A model generated the notes under the pieces. That model was given only the letters and a program-made list of their open reading frames with translations, made no database searches and was not told the DNA's origin. DNA of 42,763 nt from Lingula anatina (lineage: Eukaryota > Brachiopoda > Lingulata > Lingulida > Lingulidae): NCBI RefSeq assembly GCF_001039355.2, contig NW_019775857.1, forward strand, positions 1,537,736 to 1,580,498. The letters run 5' to 3'. Below are positions 31,117 to 40,745 of this stretch, in pieces. The stretch's first letter is position 1, and each line of letters begins with the position of its first letter. The position numbers and the translations under genes are program-made.

Positions 31117-33621
31117 GTAAGCATTAAACCCCATATTAACTGTAAAACCAGACGGCATTGCTTACAAGACCCATATCAATGCAAGCGCTTCGAATTTTAA
31201 GCTTTAAAATGGCCGAGCTGCAGCTGATTGATTATGTTCGCCGTAGTTTGATCTACGCCCAGGCCTTGGTTAGCCTGTTGGCTGCCAAAGCTGTTTTTAA
31301 AGGAAATAAACCAATGATAATTTCTGTTGTCAATATTGTTAACACGGAGTCGACTTGCTAATCTTAAATTATAACTCCCAACTCCGAATGCATAAAATGC
31401 CTTTGTTAAGATGAAGGTAGAAAATATTAGACTAAACATTCTTAGTGTAAGACCTGTCCTTATATGAAGTCTCTTCTACAGTTTTGGTTGATAATACACA
31501 GTGGAATTATAGCATTGCATTGTGACCTAATTATTGGTACTAGTAGTAGTTTTGAGAATGTCCCTAAAATAATGTAAGTCAGTGGCCTCACTTTAACTCC
31601 CTGAACCACTTTTTTCTACAAACTCATATTTTTATGTCTAGATATCCTGCAAAGCACATTTTTTCTCCAACTCAGACCTTTTAAATGTCACTATTTCCAT
31701 CTGAAATATCAGGAAAACAGTGGTCTAAATAACTCGGGAGTCATTTAGAACTAGATTCTAAATATTTTTAATTCAGAAACTGTTAAAAAAAATTCAATCG
31801 AAGTCAAGCAATGACTCACAAGAAAGAAGAAATTGCCTTTTTACATTTAGGAAAATTAGACTTGGTACAAAAATCCAAAGTTCAGAGACCAATAGCTAAT
31901 TGTCTAACCTCACTCCTGATACTCTACAAAATTCCATGTACAAAATGCTTTGAAGACCTTGGTTTGTTGTACAGCAACAGCTGTGCAGTTTTTACATTTA
32001 TTATGCAGTGTATATATAAATTATAATGAATAAATAATGTGCTGTAAGATTTATCTATTCCTTTGAGAAAAAATATATTATGATACTTTGCCTATGCCCT
32101 AATATATGTACATGGAACTTTTATATGGTACTCTTTGTATAAATAGACAGTTTTTGTTTCCCTGTCAATCAGCATTTAATTGTTTATGTATAATTCATAT
32201 TGAAAAAAATTTGAAAACCTATATTAGAATATTTAACATGTTCGGTAAGTAGAGAAAAACAGAATCAAGAAAATGATGATAAAGGCAACACTTACACGAG
32301 GCAAATATGTTTCAGGGTTGCTGTGTCATTGCGACATGTGTAAGGACACAAACTATACATGTGTCACAGATGGGGTTTGTTATACCTCTGTCCATCTGTC
32401 CACAGGTGGAGATATCAAATATCAGTACAGGTAGGTCGCAGTCAGATTTGTGCTGTTGGGTAATTAGTATGGTGTACTGATAGGGTCATTCCATAGTGAA
32501 TATTTGTATGAATGAGATTTTTTTTCTCAATCGGCCTATTTTCAGACTTTTGGGATGGCATTGGTGCTGACTACAGTTATTAGATTTTTCGGGCTATCAG
32601 GGAATTTCAAACTTTTTGGGAGTCATTAAGTCTCATCCCTGCATTTGAGTCATGTCAGCAATGCACACCATTTGTGTAATATTTGCATTACTTTGACTTC
32701 CCCCATTATTTTTGCTGTTTTATTATTATAATGCCCTCCAATATGGAAAGATATCAATGGTAGTTTAAAAGTGATATTAAACAGCAAATGCAAATATTAC
32801 ACAAAATGTGTATCACAGTTTTGTGGAATGACCCAAATATGAACCTAGTCTTACCAAGCAATTGAGGTAGAGTGGAAAGGTTAAGACACTATCTGTTTTA
32901 AAGTAAAGATTCTACCGTAAAACTGATCACAGAAACTGGTCTTAGTTAAGATTGAAGATGGCTTTGTGTTCTAGTCGGCTTCAGTGCATTTCAAAGGATC
33001 GCTAAGGTCTCTCCCTTTATTTCTCAGATTTTCTCAGAATGTTTGACAGTAGGGCCATTCACACTAGCAATTTTGATCGTGGATAATGCCTGACCGTGTT
33101 CCTAACATGGTTGACGTTTCTTTTGAGATGTGTGCACCCCTGGGTGGGGTGCAAATAAACCCAGATAAGGACGTGGGTTCTATTGTGGTTAATACTCTAA
33201 ATCGTGGGCTTATCTGGATGTTGTTCACATTTGGAATGTATGTACACAAATGGGCAATTTTTGCAAATTTTGCATGTTATACACAGAACAGTCACATGTG
33301 TTGTATTTTTCTGATGGAAATATATTTTTTAAATTATGAGTAAATTGAATATTTTTTGCAGCATAACAATCATTACACAACTTGTTCTTCTGCCATATTG
33401 TTCATAACATCACTTTTTACTGAGAACAATAGTGTGCATGTTAATAGTTGCCCTAGGCAGTCTGAAACGCAAGCAAAGTGGGTTTTAATTGACTACAGTT
33501 CTATCGAGGTTTATTGAATCAAGGTAAACTTGCTAGTGTGAATGGCCCTAATGATTTCTGTTCTCAGTGCTGATATTAGGCCATTAAGATATGTCAACTT
33601 ACTATATTATAGGTGTGTGTA

Positions 33622-33670
<49 letters not shown>

Positions 33671-36600
33671 CTCATTATAGACCAACATCACAAAGTCAGA
33701 CTACCCAGTTGACTATCTAAGATAAGCAGTCTTAACAAAGAATTTGTTCTCACTGGGAAGACTGGTTTATTGGTGTCATACGGACCCAAGTTTTGCAGTA
33801 AAACTGAAATTGATGGGCAGTCTTAACACTGATACAAATTTTCTTCTGTTTCTGTCATTAATTAGGAATAAATCTATAATAGTTTTCTCAAATAAAATAC
33901 TTGTTTAAAAGATACTTCAAAGAAGAACATATAAGAGTGAACATTTTTTGACTGGAATACTACTAAACAAACAAAAAGAGGTAATTTATTTGAATTAAAA
34001 TATATTCTTAATTAATTTTGTGAAACTAGACACCAGGTGACAATATTCAAAATACACTAAAAGTTTGTGCATCATAAAACTAAAAGTTTTTTTTAATTGA
34101 AGCCTTGTAATTAGGCAAAATTGCTGTAATATATTGGATAGCTGATAGGTAAAAGTTTTTGTTTTCAGATTAAATTTGAAGGAAAATATAGCATACTGAA
34201 GCATGAGAGGGAAAATGTAGATGGTTAACAAGGCTATTGCATGAGTAGTGCTGGTTTGTTGTGGTTATATATGTTGGCCACTGCAAGATAATGCTGTGTG
34301 AGCAATGATGACATGTGAAATATATGGAAAGGGCATGACTTCCTTGTATTATTTTAAAACCACAGTTTTACAGATTATTTCCTACTCTCCCATTTCTCCA
34401 AGCAGTGAAATATGGAAATTAAAATAATCTGTTCATCATTTTTGTGATTAAGAGGAAAAGAATCATACAAGAAAAACAAAAATGTTATTTAAAATTATAT
34501 TTCGTTTAACTTCAGTTGAAGTAAATAAAATAACTTTTGAGTATAGAAGGCAATTTTCTTTTTAATTTTTAATGATACATAATTTTGAATTAGAAAATAT
34601 TTGATGTGTTGTTGTTATATGGTTACAAAGTTTGCTGTAAAAAGTCTTTTTAAAGACTTTTTACAAAAAAGTTGGGATCAACTTTCAACTCAAGTTCTCT
34701 TGCAGAACTGCCTTATATGTCATTTATAAGTTTGTGTCAACTTTAAAGCTTAACTGTTTTGTGCACAAAAAATAAATATGACTGTGCACAAATGTCAAAT
34801 TGCAATATTGTATAATACTAATACTGACGATTATTGATTGTTAATTTGAGGGTAATTGTTTTAAGAGCATGATTATTGTTTTGTATGTGATATATATATA
34901 TATATTCAGCCACAATATTGCAGCATTCATGTTTTTTATGTAAATACATTGTAAAAAATATATATATATATATGTATATTTCTAAAGATGTTTAAGTTCC
35001 AAGGAAATTGATCTCCTTCCTTATTCGCTTATTTCCAAGTCTGAAATTAGGATTACGCATTTCCCTAACTGCTTCATTTTAGTTTTGCAAGTACCATCAT
35101 CTTTCAATTGCGAGCATGTTGTTTGGTGGGCCTTACACACAGTACCATGTAGTTTGAAACAGGGGTGGGGATGGGACCATAAGGAAAAGTTGATGAAGTT
35201 GGAGAATCTTAATAACAGCTTTTCTTATCCAATCTTCTATTTTTTGTCTTCTCAAGGGCCTGGTCTTTGGTTCAAACATCTTTGATTTTCCCTTTAACAT
35301 TATGGCTTCCATTTATGTTGCTTTGGGCTGCTTTTTATCTTTTCTGCATGTAGGTGTTGTATCTAATAAGTATTATGTGTTGTGATCTCACAGTTTGAAG
35401 CTCACTTTTGCACAGTCTCACTGGCAGAGGTGTAACCAAAATGATGAAGGTGCACCTTTTTACTAAGCACTTTTTCCAGACAAGGTAAATGAAAATCAAA
35501 CAAAAGTAATCATTTTCCTAACTTGAAAGATGTCAGGATGCATAGATTAGACAAATTAAAAGGATATTTTGAAAAACTTTATGCTCTGAAGGAATTTGTA
35601 ATGAATTCAGTCGAAACTCAAAGTAGTAGAGATTGGAAAATATAAATTGGTCATCAGCAGTCTATGAATACATCTGAACTAAGAATAAAACAAAAGTATT
35701 CAATGAAGTAAAGGGGGGGTTTGGTTAAGGCAACAGATTTTTATTACAACTAAACTTTTTGAAGCAGCCACAGCAGTTTTCATTTTTTTGCACCATGTGG
35801 CTTCTTTTGGCTAGTCCATTTTGCTGTTTGGAAACTGCGCCAAACACATACAACTTCACAATATTAAAGTGTGGCAAAAGAGAACAGTTTTATCAATTTG
35901 AAAATATGTTATGGAAACTGTTGTTTTAGCCTCAGCTTGTACAGAACAGAAATCATGTTGTTTATGACAGACTGTTTGGGAGTTTAAGAAAGTATTTGAA
36001 ATGATTGTGACATGGACCATAAAAGCATCCATCTTGACAAATAAGGACTATTTTATTAGTACCTACAATACACACATGAAATACAGTAGAAATGGAAGAT
36101 GTCCTTTTAGCCAAAAGAAATCTTTCAATAACAGCTTGGTTTTTTCTTCACCACTTTCTTTTTAACACAGCCGATTATTTTTTCTTGTTATCACTTACCT
36201 TCTCAAGGGGACAACTCTTACCTAACAATTAAAAAACAGTCTTAGGGTCATTCTCACTAGCAAGTAAACTGCAGTCCAGTTAACTCCAAAGAAATTGCGG
36301 TCAAATAAACCCACTATATTTGCACATTAATACCAGCAGCAAAAGCTTTTCACCAATCTTACTTCCTATAAAGCATGCACACTAGTGTTTCATTAAAAAG
36401 TAATAAAGCAACATGGCAGGAGTTTGAGTAGCCATGGTTGTTATGCTGCACAAAATATTTAATTTACCCGTGTCAAGAAATATTTCCAACAGAAAATGTG
36501 CATTAAAATTGTGCGCAGCAAGGAAGAAAGGCAGATTGCTGTTGTTAGTACTGTAAGAAATCCCCTAGAAATCTGATAAACTGCCCAGCTGTGTGCATGC

Positions 36601-39600
36601 CTTCAAAATTTAAATATTCGATCTCGACTTCAATGTAGAGTTAACTGCGATAGAACCCTAGTCATGGGTACGTAGTCTATCCACTGTAGAAAAGTTCATC
36701 CTGAAAGGACTGCGACTCAACCTCAGTTGACATTGCCAGTGTGAATGGCCCTTTATACATAACCCATTCAAACTTTATTTTGGCCCCATTCTGAGTACTA
36801 ACTGATCCGCCGACTAAAAAGAGATGCTGCTGATTCTCGATGGTCTCCCCCCTCCACGTGCCGTCGCTGCAGGGGCCTAGCAATTAAACCTCGTAGCCGA
36901 GATTTAATCCGTTTAATGGCGCGAGTGGAGGCAGGGAGACCATCCGGAATCAACGGCATCTCTTTTTAAGTGGGGTCGGCCAGATTTAGTCAACAGATCA
37001 GTTAGTGCTCAGATCATCTATTCTGAATGGGGCCTATGAAAAGGACCAGTGGTCTTCATTTAAGTGGACCACTTTTGAATTGTCTTGAGCCAAACAAGAC
37101 CTTTTTATTTTAATCTTAAAGTGAAAACCAACTTTTGACCCAAGTTGTTTTGTGAAACTGACCCGTGTCCACCCTCCCCTCTGTTCTCTAGAGTAGTAGG
37201 GTGACATCTTGCTTCTGTGTGTGTTCTCCCAACCCCTACTAACAATGCATTGTTAAACACAGGTATTGTTGCCCACCAATACCTCTGTCTTCATGTATAT
37301 ATATAATCCTCATATTAAACCATGGCAAACTGTGTATGCTACATTGCAGTGGCTGTGGCCGCTTTACTTGGCACTTGTATTGACAGATCATGGTACTCGC
37401 ATGCCCAGGTATTGACTACATCCGTAGCTCTGTTATGTCCTGTGAAACTCGTCCTTTTTACTACTGCTAACCTCGGGGGCACTTACTGGCAGCCATTACA
37501 GTTCTACAGATAGTGAAAGATAGTTGCTCAGTATCTTTGTGAGGGCAAGGGGTGTTTCATTGGGAATTGGTTATATCTATTTTTTATGAAAAAAATAAAC
37601 GTGAGTGAGTATTTAGTTATGATAAAAAGGCAATCTTCTGGGTGTTAAAGATTTTGAAAAATCTGAATTGTTCCCCTAAAAAACAACAACAAAAAATGCT
37701 GCTCTGAAAGAATAAAACTGAATAATCCAATGTTCTCTTCATTTGCTAGATGCGACAAGAGTATTCTCCCGAAGGTCCCACTTAACTGTGCACCAGTCCC
37801 AGACAACAAGGATGTATTTAATGCTCAGTGTTGCAGTACCCATGATCTGTGCAATGAACATCTGACCCCAACCTTGGCTCCACAAATTCAGCAGCCAGGT
37901 ATGAAAAATGGCTGACACAGGTCTCCTGACCCCCAGACTCCCTTCTGGCTTAAAAATTCAGATTTTCTCCACTAGTTGAACCTGACTTGTTAAAAAAGTT
38001 TGGGGAAAACGTCTGTGTTTTTCATATTGATGGGCTAATACAAAAAAATTTCAACTGAAATTGTAGCTTGCCATCTAGAAAAAACTTGAATGTTTACCTG
38101 CCATATTGTACGTAAATCTTGCCAGCCAAGCTGAAAAAAGTCTTGGTCGTGGCAGGCAGGCAGGCCATTGGTGCTTTTAACCCTGCTTCTGTCCTTGAAG
38201 TCACCTCTTTCAGGCTTTTGCTTTGTTTAGTTCAGCCATGATCATAGTGCAGAATTAACAGAAGGGCCCCTGGGGTCCAGGAGACCATTGTGCACAGGGA
38301 AGGGGGGGGGNNNNNNNNNNNNNNNNNNNNNNNNNNNNNNNNNNNNNNNNNNNNNNNNNNNNNNNNNNNNNNNNNNNNNNNNNNNNNNNNNNNNNNNNNN
38401 NNNNNNNNNNNNNNNNNNNNNNNNNNNNNNNNNNNNNNNNNNNNNNNNNNNNNNNNNNNNNNNNNNNNNNNNNNNNNNNNNNNNNNNNNNNNNNNNNNNN
38501 NNNNNNNNNNNNNNNNNNNNNNNNNNNNNNNNNNNNNNNNNNNNNNNNNNNNNNNNNNNNNNNNNNNNNNNNNNNNNNNNNNNNNGGGAGGGGGGGGGGG
38601 GGCAGGCAGGAAAGACATTAAGGGAAAACCAAAATGTTCTTGTTGGACCACAGATCAGGTTACATGTTGTCATATGAGGATATAATATTCAAAAATATTG
38701 ACCCTGATTCAAGATGGGGTTAGGGGGCTAATGTATGGACAGCATAATTTTTGCTGAGTGAAAAAGTGTGATATCCCAAAATGCTGTTTGAAATATTATA
38801 TAAAGATGATTAAAAACGGTTGTTACGTTAGTTTTGGTTTATGGTTTTATATCTGGTTCTAAAGCCCTGTGGTGCTGTCTCCCTGGATGTAAGGATACGT
38901 ACACCATAACTGTGGCCAATTTGCATTTGATTTTCCCTTGAGAAGTTTTTCCAGTGTTCAGTATCTGGAAAATTAAACAAGTGATTTAGACAAAATATTC
39001 TTTTATTCCATAACTAGCTGTTACGAAAAGAAAATGCTTCTGCCACTAGGCAAGCCCATGGTGTGTGAAAATAATGATCAAATCTTAGACAAGAGCGTCA
39101 TACGATGTTGTAATGAGTCGGATAGGTGCAATTTGCGAATGGCTCCAACGTTGCAACCCACTTCACCGATGCCAGGTATGATTTAAATTTTATAGAACAT
39201 GTTAAAAACTATGATAAAGAACTGGCCTCATCCTTATACCAGGAGTGAAAACAAAGATATTAGCTCAAATTATCAGTCTTTAAACAAAACCGTTTTTGAA
39301 ATACAGTAAGGCTGAACCTACCTCTTGACTACTCTGCAGTTGTGAACTCCATTTTAAAGTAATTTAAGCTGTGTTGGTTTAATGAAACAAGTATATTAAT
39401 TATTAAACATGATTGAATCTCATATTCTCAGTATTTACTACTGCTGATAGAAACGGAGGTCATATTTGCCAGTTTTTGCCCCACGTGAATAGAGTGAGGC
39501 CAGTTTAAGGTTCCATATATCTTAAATGTTAGTTCAAGATTAAACCCCACCAGTGCCCAGGTAGAAAAGATGATAAGACTCCAGGTAGGTATGTAGTCAT

Positions 39601-40745
39601 ACAGCTGTGTTGTGTGTAATTCTGCCTGATAGGCAACATGGTGATATACATGTGTTGCAGGCGAGATTGAAATCCAAGCAGATTTGAAGACTATATAACT
39701 GAGATTGAAAATTGCAAACTCATCTAGGTGGGTTAAAAATCTGCCTAAGTCGGATTGGAATTTCATTTCTGCCTGTATTTCAATCTTGCTTGTAATATAT
39801 ACCCCTATTGCATCCATTATATCTCTCTGAACAGCTATAACAGGTATGAAAAAATAATGAAAGGACCAGTATAAGTTATGTTTTTAAAAAATTGCATCTT
39901 TGCTTCCAAGAAAGCGGGGGTGGGTGGTGGATGGGAGGCTTTAAATTATTTACAATTTCATTCTTTATAAGACCTTCATCTTCTTTTTTTTTTCATATAT
40001 ATCCCTTGTTGCTTAATCTAGGCAGTAGCTCAGTCTTGTAAAGATTCTGTGCCAAAATTAATTAAAATTTATGTGGCATTTGTAACAGCTGTTGTTCACT
40101 GTATGTCAAGTAAGAAAAAGGTGAGTTTGGACTAGACTTCATAAATTCAATGCTTTAACACTGTTCAAAACATTAAAAAACTATTAATTCATTGTCAGAT
40201 GTGCTATTTTTGAAGTAGAAATCTGTATTATGAAGGATCTTCAATATTGGACCAAACATTTATTTCTATGCATATTTTTGTTTCCACTTGTTCATAATTT
40301 ATTTTAATAAAATGAATATCTTGGAAGAATTTTGACAGAATTTCCATACATATGAAAATTTAGTTGAGAATTGTTGTGTAGGAACTGACTATACTGTTGC
40401 ATTTAATTTATTTAATACAGACCAGTGCAAATAATTAATGTTTTGAAGTGCTTTAAATTTTAGCATATATATGGCTGTATATTTGTCATGTTTGCTGTCT
40501 AATTGTAGACGCTGGCAAAGATCCTGATAGCTTCAGCTCTGTGGAGTTGGTGGTGGTGATAGCAGGACCAGTATGCTTTGTCTGTGTGTGCCTTATGATC
40601 ACACTGTTAATCTGCAACCGCCGCCACCCAAACTGTATGAGGTACCAGCAGCCAGAGCCCGAGATGGAAACAATGCTGCCCCCTGGTGACCAGTTGTCAA
40701 TCAAAGAATTGCTGGATGACTGGACACACTCTGGGTCAGGATCAG
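31053..40745 (+). CDS. ACVR1B: TGF-beta/activin type I receptor, ALK4/5/7 class (baboon-like), kinase beyond window
   Basis: Exons: 31053-31116 (signal peptide), 32316-32430 (first half of ectodomain), then either 37750-37898 or 39018-39175 (second half), then 40509-40745 (transmembrane and GS start). The ectodomain opens LLCHCDMCKDTNYTCVTDGV, close to the CxCxxC-x(4)-NxTCxTDGxCF pattern of ALK4/5. A hydrophobic helix (VELVVVIAGPVCFVCVCLMI) and the juxtamembrane LSIKELLDDWTHSGSGSG follow, matching the GS region of this class. Such receptors bind activin/TGF-beta/myostatin-type ligands with a type II partner and activate Smad2/3. The LP motif and kinase exons lie right of the window. It follows the ALK1/2 gene head to tail. 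Confidence 0.94.
31117..32315 (+). other. ALK4/5 intron 1
   Basis: A 1.2-kb AT-rich intron. Open frames at 31158-31361 and 31811-32026 show no recognisable protein. Confidence 0.65.
32316..32430 (+). CDS. ACVR1B: ALK4/5 constitutive ectodomain exon
   Basis: 115 nt encoding GLLCHCDMCKDTNYTCVTDG, then VCYTSVHLSTGGDIKYQY, ending phase 2 (AG|GTAGGT). It has five cysteines and an N-glycosylation sequon, Asn-Tyr-Thr. Confidence 0.94.
32483..32834. repeat. TIR element, GGGTCATTCCA ends
   Basis: A 352-bp segment starting GGGTCATTCCATAG and ending TGTGGAATGACCC. Sub-terminal inverted copies of TGTGTAATATTTGCATT lie at about 32673 and 32785. It is MITE-like with no coding capacity. Confidence 0.65.
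33050..33550. repeat. TIR element, TAGGGCCATTCACACTAGCAA family, copy 1
   Basis: 501 bp starting TAGGGCCATTCACACTAGCA and ending TTGCTAGTGTGAATGGCCCTA, a near-perfect inverted repeat of about 20 bp. The interior has no transposase. The 85-aa frame inside is not recognised. Confidence 0.8.
33617..33668. repeat. (GA)n microsatellite
   Basis: About 20 GA units preceded by GTGTGTATGTGTGTGA in ALK4/5 intron 2. Confidence 0.95.
34637..34664. repeat. Perfect short palindrome
   Basis: GTAAAAAGTCTTT is followed after two bases by its exact reverse complement (28 bp in total). It is an intronic hairpin of unknown role. Confidence 0.85.
36243..36752. repeat. TIR element, TAGGG(C/T)CATTC family, copy 2
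   Basis: 510 bp starting TAGGGTCATTCTCACTAGCA and ending CCAGTGTGAATGGCCCT. The ends and sub-terminal bases (AGTAAACTGCAGTC, AATAAACC) resemble the element at 33050, so both belong to one diverged family. Confidence 0.7.
36781..37034. repeat. Foldback MITE-like element, GGCCCCATTCTGA ends
   Basis: The left arm has GGCCCCATTCTGAG, ACTAACTGATC, AAAAAGAGATGC and GATGGTCTCCC. The right arm has their inverted copies (GGGAGACCATC, GCATCTCTTTTT, GATCAGTTAGT, TTCTGAATGGGGCC), plus an inner CTCCAC/GTGGAG pair. The centre is near 36900. It is richer in CpG than the surrounding intron. Confidence 0.8.
37750..37898 (+). CDS. ACVR1B: ALK4/5 alternative ectodomain exon A
   Basis: 149 nt, phase 2 in and phase 1 out. 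With the preceding AG it encodes RCDKSILPKVPLNCAPVPDN, then the box AQCCSTHDLCNEHL and a Pro/Thr linker ending QQP. Its five cysteines complete the 10-Cys domain. It has no N-glycosylation sequon. The acceptor is TTCATTTGCTAG and the donor CCAG|GTATGA. Confidence 0.93.
37899..39017 (+). other. Intron between alternative exons A and B
   Basis: 1.1 kb of which 275 bases are unknown. Nothing coding is visible in the sequenced part. Confidence 0.6.
38311..38585. other. Assembly gap (275 N) flanked by G homopolymers
   Basis: G runs on both edges suggest a poly-G tract that stopped sequencing. The gap lies between the two alternative exons and is large enough to hide another exon of about 150 nt. 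Confidence 0.99.
39018..39175 (+). CDS. ACVR1B: ALK4/5 alternative ectodomain exon B
   Basis: 158 nt with the same phases as exon A (2 in, 1 out). It encodes SCYEKKMLLPLGKPMVCENN, then the box IRCCNESDRCNLRM and the linker APTLQPTSPMP. The five cysteines are at equivalent positions to exon A, but most other ectodomain residues differ. Asn-Glu-Ser in the CC box is an N-glycosylation sequon absent from A. The acceptor is ATTCCATAACTAG and the donor CCAG|GTATGA. Confidence 0.92.
39176..40508 (+). other. Intron between alternative exon B and the transmembrane exon
   Basis: 1.3 kb, AT-rich. No further ectodomain-type exon or clear repeat was seen. The minus-strand frame at 39428-39817 is unrecognised. 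Confidence 0.6.
40509..40745 (+). CDS. ACVR1B: ALK4/5 transmembrane and GS-start exon
   Basis: 237 nt, phase 1 in and out. It encodes DAGKDPDSFSS, then the transmembrane helix, a cysteine-bearing stop-transfer (CNRRHPNCMRY), an acidic juxtamembrane segment and SGSGSG cut by the GTAAGT donor. The next exon, expected to begin with the LP motif of the GS domain, is not in the window. Confidence 0.95.

Larger units (their letters stand above)
32431..37749 (+). other. ALK4/5 intron 2 (5.3 kb), upstream of the alternative exons
   Basis: Holds at least four TIR/foldback elements, a GA microsatellite and TA repeats. I searched for further copies of the alternative ectodomain exon (CC box followed by CN) and found none. 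Confidence 0.65.

Noticed and set aside
37322-37408. Leader-like frame (MANCVCYIAVAVAALLGT) behind a TATATATAA box and before a GTATTG donor, as an alternative first exon of ALK4/5
   Set aside because: Its donor phase (0) does not fit the phase-2 acceptors of exons A and B, and the donor is weak, so it cannot make a receptor by simple splicing.
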